Assembly: GCA_035629935.1 (NCBI GenBank)
Contig: DASQLQ010000066.1
Location: 36,684-100,683, forward strand
DNA length: 64,000 nt
Source of the DNA: DASQLQ01 sp035629935
Lineage (GTDB): Bacteria > Actinomycetota > CADDZG01 > WHSQ01
Direction: 5' to 3'
Part shown: one piece after another, positions 25,520 through 34,149 of the stretch
Position numbering within the stretch: position 1 is the first letter of the stretch
How the letters are laid out: every line of letters starts with the position of its first letter
Program-made: the position numbers and the translations under genes
The notes under the pieces: model-generated
The model's database searches: none
Told to the model about the DNA's origin: nothing
What the model saw: the letters and a program-made list of their open reading frames with translations, nothing else

Positions 25520-27523
25520 CTAGTCGGCGATCGGTCTCCAGTCCGGTGCTCGATCGTCGACAGGCTCCACCGTTACCGCCTCGATCTGTGTCTCATCGTC
25601 GATAGGCATATGGAAGAGGTCGTAATCCCCTCCGCGATTCGAAGAGAACGCGATCTCCTCTCCGTCGGGCGACCAGGTGGGTTGGGTGTCGTCGGACGTC
25701 GAGGCGGTGAACCTGAACTCCTCGTCATCGTTTGCTACATCTATCGCCACGATGTCGTGGGACAGCGGGCTCGTGGTGCAGTCCCCACCGGGCAGCTCGT
25801 CGGTTGCATAGGCGACGAAGAACTCGGAGATCTCGTTGGGAGCGAACGACGGGTACACATCGTCACAGTCGTTGTCCGTCAGGAAGAAGTCGCCTAGGTC
25901 GGCCCCCACGATCACAGCTCTGATGTCCCAGTCTCCCCCCGCCTCATCGGTCATGTAGGCGAGGTAGCTACCGACTGGAGCCCATGCGGGATACCCCTGC
26001 TCGTCGTCGTCGTCGGTGACCTGGATCAGGTTGCCGGGCTCCTCCTCGTACTCGTAGACATAGATCTCTCTGTCGGAGTCACCCTCCTCGATCCCGGTGA
26101 ACGCGATCCGATCCGGCTCCGTGGGGTCCGGACCCCAGGTCGGATGACCGACGAATTGGAATCCGTCATCCGGTCCGACGACGGTGTCGGTCAACCCGGT
26201 GCTGAGATCAAGGATCTCCAGCGTGTAGTGGTATTCGAAGTCGTCCGTGTAGAACTGTTTCTCGTACACGAGCAGATCTTCTTCGTGGTTCCAATCGGGG
26301 TTGTACTCGTATTCGTCCTCTGTGTCGGTGATGTTCTCGTCACTGGGAGCATTCGCTTCGGTGATGTAGATGTCGAAGTTACGTTCGAATGCGATGGATT
26401 CCTCGGCGAAAGAACCTTCGCCGCCGCCGTGGTCCTCGGGGGCCGCTACCCAATCGGGCTCCACATCGCGTGCGTTGTGATTGGTTCTGTTGCGCAACTG
26501 CAGGCCGTCTGCGGAATCCATCGTGTAGATCTCGAAGTCTCCGTCCCGGTCGGTGGTGAAAGCGATCCGCTCGCCATCGGGGGACCAGGTCGGATCGTCG
26601 TCACGCACATCGGAGTTCTCGGTGAGGGTCGTGACGGTTGAGCCGGGTGTGGCGTCCCGGCGAACGACCTCGAAGTCTTCGCAGCCCGCATCTGGGACGT
26701 TCTCCGTGGAGTACGCGATCTGATTTTCGAAGTCCGTACCCTCCGGCCCCCACGCGGGGTTCACGTCGTCGCAGTCGTTGTCCGTCAGTTGGGTCAGATC
26801 CTCAGTGCCTACGTCGTAGACGTAGAGCTCGAAATCGGTCCCGTCTTCCGAAGCCGTCTCACCGTAGAAAGCGATCTTCGTCCCGTCCGGCGACCAGGTT
26901 GGGCCGTACGCGTTACCGGTACTGGGGATCTCGGTGGCATCTTCCTCATCCTCGAACGGCGCCTCATCGAGATCGCCGATCAAGATCCTCTCCGGGCCCG
27001 CTTCGCCGTCTTGCCAGACGAACGCCAACTGAGTCGCATCGGGCGAGTACGTGGGGTCTTCCACCACGGCGAAGTCGCCGGTCAGCGGCTCGGGATTGTC
27101 CCCGTCTATGTCCATCTGGTAGATGTCCCAGTGGCCGCCCGGCGATAGGTCCCGATAGACGATCTTCTCGGCGTCGTGCCGGAAATCGGGACGCGTTTCG
27201 CCCGACTCGGTCGTCTCCGACAGGTTGACGGTGTTGCTCCCGTCGGCATCCATGACAAGGATGTCGCCGCCCGAGTCGGCGCGATCCGAGTTGAACGTGA
27301 TGAATCCGTGATCCAAGCGGGTACTGCCACCACCACCTCCGCCGCCGGTGGGCTCCTCGCCAGTAAGGGGGTCAGTTTGCTTTGGAAGGGACACGTTGAC
27401 GGATTCGCTGCTGGGCGGGGCATCTGCCTTGCCCTTCCTCCCAGGCAGGCAGCCGGCGAGAACCGCGATCCCACATACGACCAAGCCGATATAACGAAGG
27501 GTCTTCCGGGACATGAGTCTCAT
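25520..27523 (-). CDS. PD40/TolB-like beta-propeller lipoprotein
   Basis: 667 residues. The lipobox GIAVLAGCLPG places the lipid Cys near residue 25; a seven-Gly stretch sits at ~64-70. About twelve PD40 strands follow, recognisable by repeated DPTWSPDGERIAFTTDRDG-type units with variable spacing. The domain resembles the TolB C-terminal propeller, here in a Gram-positive context where no Tol-Pal system is expected, so a surface binding role is likelier. The ATG overlaps the stop of the cupredoxin gene (ATGA); ATG 27514 is an alternative. Confidence 0.88.
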   Translation of the reverse strand: MRLMSRKTLRYIGLVVCGIAVLAGCLPGRKGKADAPPSSESVNVSLPKQTDPLTGEEPTGGGGGGGSTRLDHGFITFNSDRADSGGDILVMDADGSNTVNLSETTESGETRPDFRHDAEKIVYRDLSPGGHWDIYQMDIDGDNPEPLTGDFAVVEDPTYSPDATQLAFVWQDGEAGPERILIGDLDEAPFEDEEDATEIPSTGNAYGPTWSPDGTKIAFYGETASEDGTDFELYVYDVGTEDLTQLTDNDCDDVNPAWGPEGTDFENQIAYSTENVPDAGCEDFEVVRRDATPGSTVTTLTENSDVRDDDPTWSPDGERIAFTTDRDGDFEIYTMDSADGLQLRNRTNHNARDVEPDWVAAPEDHGGGEGSFAEESIAFERNFDIYITEANAPSDENITDTEDEYEYNPDWNHEEDLLVYEKQFYTDDFEYHYTLEILDLSTGLTDTVVGPDDGFQFVGHPTWGPDPTEPDRIAFTGIEEGDSDREIYVYEYEEEPGNLIQVTDDDDEQGYPAWAPVGSYLAYMTDEAGGDWDIRAVIVGADLGDFFLTDNDCDDVYPSFAPNEISEFFVAYATDELPGGDCTTSPLSHDIVAIDVANDDEEFRFTASTSDDTQPTWSPDGEEIAFSSNRGGDYDLFHMPIDDETQIEAVTVEPVDDRAPDWRPIAD

Positions 27524-28776
27524 CGGGCCCGCCCTTCCCCCGACGCTTTAGATCGCCGAGGAAGAACGATGACCTTCACTGTCTGACTTCCGAAGAAGAT
27601 GCTCTGGGTCCCTCCGACGTACTTGAAACCTTTGCGGGAGACCTTGGTGAACCGCAGCGTGTAGGAATCGCGGGGCGCGTTCAGCCCGCCGCGGATGCCG
27701 GAGGAATTGAATTCCCTGTAGTGGCCATGCGAGTTGTCGCCCTGCTTGCTCAGAAGCTCTGCATCCGTCTCGAGCTCCAATTGCGAGAAATCCTCGCAAT
27801 ATGGGAAGGAATCCTGGGTCGGGGCGGTGTCTTCTGCCGCTCCCGAATCCGAATCGGGATCGCATTCCTCACGCGGCCAGCTCAACAGCTGGCCCAGCAC
27901 GCGCCGAGCGGGGAACGTCACCATCGCGGTTTGGTACTTCAATCGGTCGAAGACCCACCGGACGCTGTCGCCCTTCCTGATCTTGATCTGCCCGGGGAAG
28001 AAACCCGAGATGCTGACCAGCCCGGTGTCGGCGCCGGTCGAAACACGCCAGATCCGGGTGCCGTCCTTCCGAACGAGTGGCTTCGGCCGTCGCAATGTCC
28101 TTTTCAGCGCTGCAGCATCCGCCCGATCTTGGACGAGCTCGGTCGCCGAAGCTTCGAGAACCAACTGAGGATCGGATTTGTTCTGCGCATCGTCGACCAC
28201 ATCGATCCGCATCCTCAAGGCGGGATTCGTCAGGGACAGTGCCCACAAGCTCGTGCCAGCGGGAGCCGTCACTTCGACCGAATACTCGAGCGTCTTCGAT
28301 ACGAGGGTCCCCATCTCGTCGAACAAGGGAAGACCGGAGTTGAGGACGTCATCTGAAGAGTCGCCCACTCCGGCGAACGGACAAGGAACCTGCGTCGGCC
28401 ACCCGCACGGGTGCGATGGTTGGAGGACCCGCGGATTGGCCTTTGCTGACCCTGGTTCGTCGGCTTCCCGGATCACCGGCGACCACATCGCTGCTTCGCC
28501 CTTCCAGTTTTGCTCGATCCAGATGTCGGGATCCTGTCCGGCGGTGAGCACCGTGACGGTGTGGAAGAGATTCGAATGGAAATTGATCACGTCTCCCGAA
28601 TGAACGGTCAGATTCTCGGGGAAGAAGTGGGTGGCTTCGGCGCGAGGAGACTCGATGAGCGCGCCCACCGTCACCGAGTAAGTCGTGTGTGACGACGCCG
28701 GGGCTTGCGTCGCAACAAGCGCCGAGCCGATCAACATCAGAACCAGGGAGATACCCACGCTCTTGCGCGTGATCAA
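27520..28776 (-). CDS. Secreted protein with two cupredoxin-like domains
   Basis: 418 residues from a TTG start after AGGGG. Signal peptide to ~33 (ATQAPASS). Domain 1 (~35-195) has FFPENLTVHSGDVINFHSN and LFHTVTVL, the usual N-terminal strand pair of plastocyanin-like folds; domain 2 (~245-400) repeats this as FFPGQIKIRKGDSVRWVFD. A full Cys/His/Met copper set is not clear, so metal binding is uncertain. An acidic insert (ECDPDSDSGAAED) lies in domain 2. Operon with the PD40 lipoprotein. Confidence 0.75.
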   Translation of the reverse strand: MITRKSVGISLVLMLIGSALVATQAPASSHTTYSVTVGALIESPRAEATHFFPENLTVHSGDVINFHSNLFHTVTVLTAGQDPDIWIEQNWKGEAAMWSPVIREADEPGSAKANPRVLQPSHPCGWPTQVPCPFAGVGDSSDDVLNSGLPLFDEMGTLVSKTLEYSVEVTAPAGTSLWALSLTNPALRMRIDVVDDAQNKSDPQLVLEASATELVQDRADAAALKRTLRRPKPLVRKDGTRIWRVSTGADTGLVSISGFFPGQIKIRKGDSVRWVFDRLKYQTAMVTFPARRVLGQLLSWPREECDPDSDSGAAEDTAPTQDSFPYCEDFSQLELETDAELLSKQGDNSHGHYREFNSSGIRGGLNAPRDSYTLRFTKVSRKGFKYVGGTQSIFFGSQTVKVIVLPRRSKASGEGRAR

Positions 28777-28860
28777 AACCGAACCGCCCCTCTCAGACTA
28801 GGGACGAAGCTCAACTGCACCTGGTGTTTTGATGCATCGATGATTCGCCCGCCGCTCCTA

Positions 28861-28877
28861 CGTACGAACAACGTACG
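28861..28877. promoter_or_regulatory. Twin CGTACG palindromes one helical turn apart
   Basis: CGTACG AACAA CGTACG: two 6-base palindromes with an 11-base centre distance, about 85 bases upstream of the cupredoxin start. A further palindrome GTCCGGAC lies at 28932-28939. Possible operator; no regulator known. Region 28777-28973 holds no gene. Confidence 0.3.
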
Positions 28878-28973
28878 CAGTAAGTCATCGCGGGGAAATA
28901 GCCCTTTGGGGTGGTCTTTGCTTCTACTGTTGTCCGGACCGGACCATTTATCCCGAGATCCGGATGCGATCTA

Positions 28974-29627
28974 TCAGTCCAACGGGTACTTTCCCCACCC
29001 TTTGTCGGGCGCGTAGTCCCAGCAGATGTCCTTACATCTGCCTTTGTTCGTGTCCCAACCGCTCGCGACGTAGAAGAAGATCGTGTCCTGGCTAACCGGG
29101 ATCAGATCCGCGTCGACTTTGAAGCGCACGGTTCTCGCGGTGGGGTGACCAGCGGTCCCGAACCCGAGTACCTTGAACTTACCGACGCGCTCCACCCGCG
29201 ACTCCCACCTGTTCTTGTCTTTGTAGTAGTACACGCGCACTTTGACCTCTGCCCTACGCCGTCCCTTGTCGGGAGCTGTGTCCAGATAGACGAACAGCGC
29301 GCCTTGCTCGGGTTCGGGGACCATCAGCTCACGCTTGCCGAAGTCGTCCCACACCGTGACCGCCATAGAGAAGAACCCGTCCCCCACTCCGAGCTCCCCC
29401 GACCGGAGGTCGAGCGGCCGGTCTGCGCCTTCCTTGTCCCGCACCTTTACGTACTTGATGTCGCGCGGGTCCGGCGAGGGCGTCGGTGTCGCCGTTGGGG
29501 ATGGCTGGACTGTCGGAGCCGAGGCCGCGCCGGGACTGGAGAACCCGATCGACACCGTCGACACGGCGACGAGCACCGACACAAAAATCCGAGTCGTGAC
29601 CCGGTCGCGCCCGCCGCTTCTCCTCAT
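28974..29627 (-). CDS. Secreted protein of unknown function
   Basis: 217 residues from ATG 29627, which follows GGAGG. A basic N-terminus and signal peptide (to ASA near residue 37), a Pro/Thr/Ser spacer, then a beta-rich domain (YVKVRDKEGAD, FFSMAVTVWDDFGKRELM, AEVKVRVYYYKDKNRWE) ending with a CKDICWDYAPDKGWG loop with two cysteines. No family recognised. Stands alone between the cupredoxin gene and the divergent DUF6351 gene. Confidence 0.7.
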   Translation of the reverse strand: MRRSGGRDRVTTRIFVSVLVAVSTVSIGFSSPGAASAPTVQPSPTATPTPSPDPRDIKYVKVRDKEGADRPLDLRSGELGVGDGFFSMAVTVWDDFGKRELMVPEPEQGALFVYLDTAPDKGRRRAEVKVRVYYYKDKNRWESRVERVGKFKVLGFGTAGHPTARTVRFKVDADLIPVSQDTIFFYVASGWDTNKGRCKDICWDYAPDKGWGKYPLD

Positions 29628-29791
29628 GCCGCCTCCGCTGAGCCAGACGGTTCTCTGATAGGTGGTCATTCACGCACCTGGGGAGAGTGGCCTGCAATGG
29701 CCTTCGTGAAACTGTGTAAGTAGAGGACTTCGGGGGCTGGAGGCGAAAGTAATAAATCGGTCCAAATGACTCGATCCCGAGAGGAGCCCTC

Positions 29792-31918
29792 ATGCCGGTT
29801 CGTCTGCCACAGACCTCCCTCCGGTTGGGACTATTGCTTGCCCTGATAGCCGGGGTCTTGGCTGCACCAGCGCCAGCGTCGGTGGCGCCAAGGGTCACGA
29901 TCAAAACTCTGTCCAACCGAGCCGACCTCATCTCCGGCGACAACGCTCTCGTCCGCATCGGCGTCTCGGATGGAAGCGATCTCGACACGGTGACGATCAG
30001 GCTGAACAAGAAAGACGTGACCGCAGCCTTCCTAGAGAACTCCAACGAGTCCGGCGAAGGGCTTCTAACGGGGTTGCGCCTGGGGCGCAACGTTGTGACG
30101 GCATCGCTGGGTAACGGAAAGGGAGCCCGACTCGAGATCACGAATCACCCGATCGGGGGGCCCGTGTTCTTCGGTCCGCAGATCTCTCCCTGGACGTGCC
30201 AAGAGGGGGCTGCCGATGAACAGTGCAACCAAGCCGCCACGTTCGAGTACTCCTACCAACCGGCGTCCGGCGGGAGCCTCCAGCCGTACGACCCAGAGAA
30301 CCCGCCTCCGTCAGAACAGATCGCCGAGACGACAACGACAGAAGGCGTGACGGTTCCATTCATCGTTCGCGAAGAGATCGGATATCTCGCGCGCGATCAG
30401 TATCGAGTCGCCACATTGTGGCAGCCGGACAAAGAATGGACGGCATGGGCACCGCAGGAACAATTCAATCGCCGGCTCGTCATCACGCACGGTGCCAGCT
30501 GCGACACCTCGTATGAGGTGGGCGAGGCACCCGACGTACTGAACACCGACCTCCTCGGCGCCGGGTTCATCGTCATGTCGCACGCGTTGGACAACGCCGG
30601 GCACGCGTGCAACCTCGTCATGCAAGCGGAAGCGCTTGTGATGACCAAGGAACACGTCATCGACAACTACGGCACCGTTCGCTGGACGATGGGCAGTGGT
30701 TGCTCGGGTGGCTCTCTGGTGCAGTTGCAGGTCGCCAATGCGTACCCCGGCCTCTATCAAGGGATCACCCCGCAGTGCACGTTTACCGACGCATGGTCCT
30801 CGGCGATGCAGTACGTCGACTACTACATGCTGCTGCAGTACTTCCAGGACCCGAGCCGATGGGATCCGGGAACGTCATGGACCGCTAACAAGATGAGTTC
30901 CGTCCTCGACCATCCCAACATCGGAAATCCCGTTTCGTTCACGTCGGTGATCCCGAACAGCGGGAACCCAAGTCGCAGCTGCCCGGGCGTCGCGCCCGAG
31001 GATGTGTACAGCGCAGATAACCCAGATGGTGTGCGCTGCACCCTGCAGGACTACACGGTGAACGTCATGGGTCGCAGGAAGACGGATGGGTTCGCAAACC
31101 GACCCTTCGACAATGTGGGGATCCAATACGGCCTCAAAGGTCTGAGAGACGAAGCACTCACCGCTGCCGAGTTCGTCGACCTCAACACCAACCTCGGTGG
31201 ACTCGACATCGACGGCAACTTCCAACCCGAGCGGACCAAGGCCGATCGCATCGGGCTCAAACGCGCCTACCGAAGCGGCCTCGTCGATTCGGCGAACAAC
31301 CTGGACAAGGTGGCGATCATCGACCTGCGCGGCCCCGACCCCGGCGCGTTCCACGACGTCTATCGCACGTATGCACTACGGGCCCGGCTGTTGCGCAACT
31401 TCGGCACCGCAGCGAACCAAGTGCTCTGGCGAGGCCAAGTCGCGCTCGTCGGTGATCCCGCGTTCGTCGTCGAATCGATCTTCGCGATGGACGAGTGGCT
31501 CGCCCGTGTAGATGCCGACGAGCGTGAAGTTCCTTTGGCAAAAAAGATCATCGAGGACAAGCCGAGCGACCTAGCCGACCGGTGCACGGACGGAGCCGGA
31601 ACCGACATGCCGTCTTACGTTTGTGACGAAACGGTCGCGTCCTACGGGACCCCCCGGTTCGCCGCCGACATGCCCTTGACGGACGATGTCCTGAAATGCC
31701 GCCTCAAGCCGTTGATCGAGGACGACTACCCAGTCGAGTTCACGGACGAGCAATGGGACCGTTTGAAGACCGCGTTCCCGTCGGGCGTCTGCAACTACGG
31801 CAAGTCCGGCGTTCACCAGCGTGGTGCGATCGGCTGGCTGACGTACCAGAACAAGAAGGGAAAGGTCGTCTATGGGGGCCGGCGCCTCGGTCCGCGGCCG
31901 CGTTCGACGTCACTCTGA
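29792..31918 (+). CDS. Secreted DUF6351-type protein
   Basis: 708 residues. Signal peptide MPVRLPQTSLRLGLLLALIA and further; an Ig-like N-terminal domain (TIKTLSNRADLISGDNALV), the conserved TNHPIGGPVFFGPQISPWTC, then an alpha/beta-hydrolase-like core: RRLVITHGASC, VMSHALDN and MGSGCSGGSLVQLQVA, a GxSxG-like elbow. I recall these signatures from DUF6351 proteins of streptomycetes. Activity unknown; the elbow suggests esterase-type chemistry (inference). GAGAGGAG precedes the ATG. The 3' end overlaps the convergent kdpE-like gene by 9 bases. Confidence 0.82.
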   Translation: MPVRLPQTSLRLGLLLALIAGVLAAPAPASVAPRVTIKTLSNRADLISGDNALVRIGVSDGSDLDTVTIRLNKKDVTAAFLENSNESGEGLLTGLRLGRNVVTASLGNGKGARLEITNHPIGGPVFFGPQISPWTCQEGAADEQCNQAATFEYSYQPASGGSLQPYDPENPPPSEQIAETTTTEGVTVPFIVREEIGYLARDQYRVATLWQPDKEWTAWAPQEQFNRRLVITHGASCDTSYEVGEAPDVLNTDLLGAGFIVMSHALDNAGHACNLVMQAEALVMTKEHVIDNYGTVRWTMGSGCSGGSLVQLQVANAYPGLYQGITPQCTFTDAWSSAMQYVDYYMLLQYFQDPSRWDPGTSWTANKMSSVLDHPNIGNPVSFTSVIPNSGNPSRSCPGVAPEDVYSADNPDGVRCTLQDYTVNVMGRRKTDGFANRPFDNVGIQYGLKGLRDEALTAAEFVDLNTNLGGLDIDGNFQPERTKADRIGLKRAYRSGLVDSANNLDKVAIIDLRGPDPGAFHDVYRTYALRARLLRNFGTAANQVLWRGQVALVGDPAFVVESIFAMDEWLARVDADEREVPLAKKIIEDKPSDLADRCTDGAGTDMPSYVCDETVASYGTPRFAADMPLTDDVLKCRLKPLIEDDYPVEFTDEQWDRLKTAFPSGVCNYGKSGVHQRGAIGWLTYQNKKGKVVYGGRRLGPRPRSTSL

Positions 31919-32602
31919 ATCCGGCAACCACCTATATCCAAGGCCAGGCTCGGTCGTGATCCAGCGCGGAGCCGAGGGCGTGTCGCCCAGCTTCTTGCGG
32001 AGCTGGCGGACGTACAGCCTGAGGTAGTTCGACTCGGTGCCATAGCCCGGCCCCCATACCTTTCGAAGGAGCCACGAGTGGGTGAGCAGCTTCCCGGGGT
32101 TCGTCGCCATCGCCTCGAGCAACTTGTATTCGGTAGGGGTCAGGTGGATGCGTTCCCCTTCTAGAACAACGAGTTTCTTGAGGAGGTCCACCTCGAGACC
32201 AGTGAAGCGAACGATCGGCTGGATCTCGCTTTCGGCACTGGATCGTCGCCGAACCGCCCGCATCCGCGCCAGCAGCTCTTTCATGCCGAACGGCTTCGTC
32301 ACGAAATCGTCGGCCCCGGCATCGAGCGCGGCCACCTTTTCCTCCTGACCGTCGCGCACCGAGATCACGATCACGGGAACCTCGGACCAGGTGCGTAGAC
32401 GTTCGATCACCGCGTGGCCCTGAAGACCCGGGAGCCCAAGGTCCAGCAGCAGGAGATCCAGCTCCTCCTCTGCAGCGAGGGCTAGCGCGGTCTCACCATT
32501 GCCTGCGGTCACGACTTCGTACCCCCGCGCGCTGAGGGCGTTCGTAACCGCTTTCAGCAACTGTTTGTCGTCGTCAACGACGAGCACCCGTTCGGCCATC
32601 AC
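31910..32602 (-). CDS. kdpE: KdpE-like OmpR-family response regulator
   Basis: 230 residues. REC at 5-115 (VLVVDDDKQLLKAV, LLLLDLGLPGLQG, IVISVRDGQEEKVAALDAGADDFVTKPFG) and a winged-helix DNA-binding domain at 130-225 (HLTPTEYKLLEAMATNPGKL, TESNYLRLYVRQLRKKLG, ITTEPGLGYRW). These match KdpE, the regulator of potassium uptake. GTG start with ATG at 32599 next; overlaps the kinase gene by about 29 bases. No kdpFABC genes are present here; a KimA-type permease lies divergently upstream. Confidence 0.9.
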   Translation of the reverse strand: MMAERVLVVDDDKQLLKAVTNALSARGYEVVTAGNGETALALAAEEELDLLLLDLGLPGLQGHAVIERLRTWSEVPVIVISVRDGQEEKVAALDAGADDFVTKPFGMKELLARMRAVRRRSSAESEIQPIVRFTGLEVDLLKKLVVLEGERIHLTPTEYKLLEAMATNPGKLLTHSWLLRKVWGPGYGTESNYLRLYVRQLRKKLGDTPSAPRWITTEPGLGYRWLPDSE

Positions 32603-34031
32603 TCACCTCCTCCGCTGCCTCGTCGATGCCGGGCAACTCGAAGGTGAACGCCGCTCCACCCGTGGGGTTGTCGGACACCCACATGCGGCCACCGTGGGCA
32701 CTAACGATCGCGTGGGAAATGGCGAGACCCAGGCCGGTGCCGGCTCCCGCCCCGTCGCCTCGTTCGAACGGCTCGAAGATCCGCTCTCGGTCCCCCCTCG
32801 CGATACCGGGGCCCTCATCCGACACGGTTACGCGGATCCCGTCCCTGTTCCCCACTGCCGACAGCGAGATCGCTGAACCGGACGGAGTGAACTTGATCGC
32901 GTTCTCGATCAGATTCGTCAGCACCTGGTCGATCTGGATCACGTCCATCGGGATCTCCGGAACGTCGTCCGTAACGCGGATCTCGACCGATCGGTTCCCG
33001 AGCAGAGGACGCAATCTGTTCAAGACGCTTTCCATCAACTCGTCGATCGCGCTCGGGGTCTTGTGTGCCACGAGCGCTCCGGCGCGGAGCCTCGCCACGT
33101 CCAAAAGGTTGTTCACGACCCGGTGAAGACGTTCGGCTTCCTCTTTGATCGTGTCCAGGTGATCGCGCCTGCTCTCCTCCGAGAAATCGCGGCCGTCTAT
33201 GAGGCTCGTGACCGACGCCATGATCGAGGCGAGCGGAGTTTTGACATCGTGGGTGACGCCGGAGAAGAGGGCCGCTTTCAAACGACTCGCGTGGGCATCG
33301 AGCTCGGCCCTGCGCACCTCGATGCTCAACCGCGCTCCCTCCAAAGCGAGAGCGAGCTGCGTTGCGAGGTCGGCGACGGCGGCTATCTGGTCCGCTGTCA
33401 ACGATCGGTCCGGGGCCGGCCAGATCGTCATCTCCCCGATGGCGCGATCCCGCGCTTGGAGCGGTACTTGGTGCGGTTCATCACCGGTGTCGGAGTGGAT
33501 CACGTCCGCGTCGGCGCCGAAGCTAGTTGTGATCGAACACCGGCCCAGTTCGAAGATGTCGCACAATCCTCCTGCGAATCTCGAAACGACTTCATCGGTG
33601 GGATCGCCGGACAGCAATCGCGTGGCAAGACGATTCACCAGTCGAGCCTCGAGCTCGCGACGTTCGGCCCGCGCCTTGGCTTCGATAGCCGACGAGAACA
33701 GCACTCCGACCAGCACCGATGTGGCCAGGAACACGACCAGGGCGACAAGATCCTCGACGGCCGCCACCGCGACCGTGTGCAACGGCCGGGTGAAGAAGAA
33801 GTTGAGAGCCAAGAACGAGAGTGCCGAGGCAGCGACCCCGGCAAGCGCGCCTCCTAAACGGGCCGAGACGACGACCGCCAATACATAGAGAAGCGCGACC
33901 ACCGATGTATGCGGATGCGGATCGGGGATGGCCAGAAGCGTGACGGCGGCCGGACCGACTATGGCCGGAACGAGTCGTCGGATCAAACGTTTCGGAGATG
34001 CCCACGGGAACCGGCGTTCACCCATGGACAT
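32574..34031 (-). CDS. kdpD: KdpD-like sensor kinase lacking the N-terminal KdpD/Usp domains
   Basis: 485 residues. Four membrane helices of DUF4118 (30-130: PAIVGPAAVTLL, VVALLYVLAVVV, ALNFFFTRPLHT, VVFLATSVLVGVLF), a GAF-like segment (~150-270), HisKA (FSGVTHDVKTPLASIMAS) and HATPase_c (NLIENAIKFTPSG, DEGPGIARGDRERIFEPFERG, GTGLGLAISHAIV). Full KdpD has an extra N-terminal ~370 residues with the Walker and Usp domains; these are absent, so sensing must use the membrane or GAF part. ATG 34031 is chosen at MSMGERR. Confidence 0.9.
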   Translation of the reverse strand: MSMGERRFPWASPKRLIRRLVPAIVGPAAVTLLAIPDPHPHTSVVALLYVLAVVVSARLGGALAGVAASALSFLALNFFFTRPLHTVAVAAVEDLVALVVFLATSVLVGVLFSSAIEAKARAERRELEARLVNRLATRLLSGDPTDEVVSRFAGGLCDIFELGRCSITTSFGADADVIHSDTGDEPHQVPLQARDRAIGEMTIWPAPDRSLTADQIAAVADLATQLALALEGARLSIEVRRAELDAHASRLKAALFSGVTHDVKTPLASIMASVTSLIDGRDFSEESRRDHLDTIKEEAERLHRVVNNLLDVARLRAGALVAHKTPSAIDELMESVLNRLRPLLGNRSVEIRVTDDVPEIPMDVIQIDQVLTNLIENAIKFTPSGSAISLSAVGNRDGIRVTVSDEGPGIARGDRERIFEPFERGDGAGAGTGLGLAISHAIVSAHGGRMWVSDNPTGGAAFTFELPGIDEAAEEVSDGRTGARR

Positions 34032-34078
34032 ATTGTCCGCCTCGCGTCGGCGAACCGTACGCCGCACAGCACCAAACG

Positions 34079-34095
34079 CTTACGAAATCCTTACG
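34079..34095. promoter_or_regulatory. Possible OmpR/KdpE-type direct repeat in the divergent promoter
   Basis: CTTACG AAATC CTTACG: hexamers repeated at 11-base spacing, the geometry used by OmpR-family dimers, located between the kdpD-like start and the KimA-type start. Motif identity with known Kdp boxes cannot be claimed. Confidence 0.3.
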
Positions 34096-34149
34096 CGCTC
34101 CGGCCCTTTCCTCACGCCCTGATTACGCCGGTCCGGCCACGCTGAGGGC

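Noticed and set aside
34068..34149. ydaO/c-di-AMP riboswitch upstream of the KimA-type gene
   Set aside because: The 82-base gap is too short for that structure and lacks its conserved elements.
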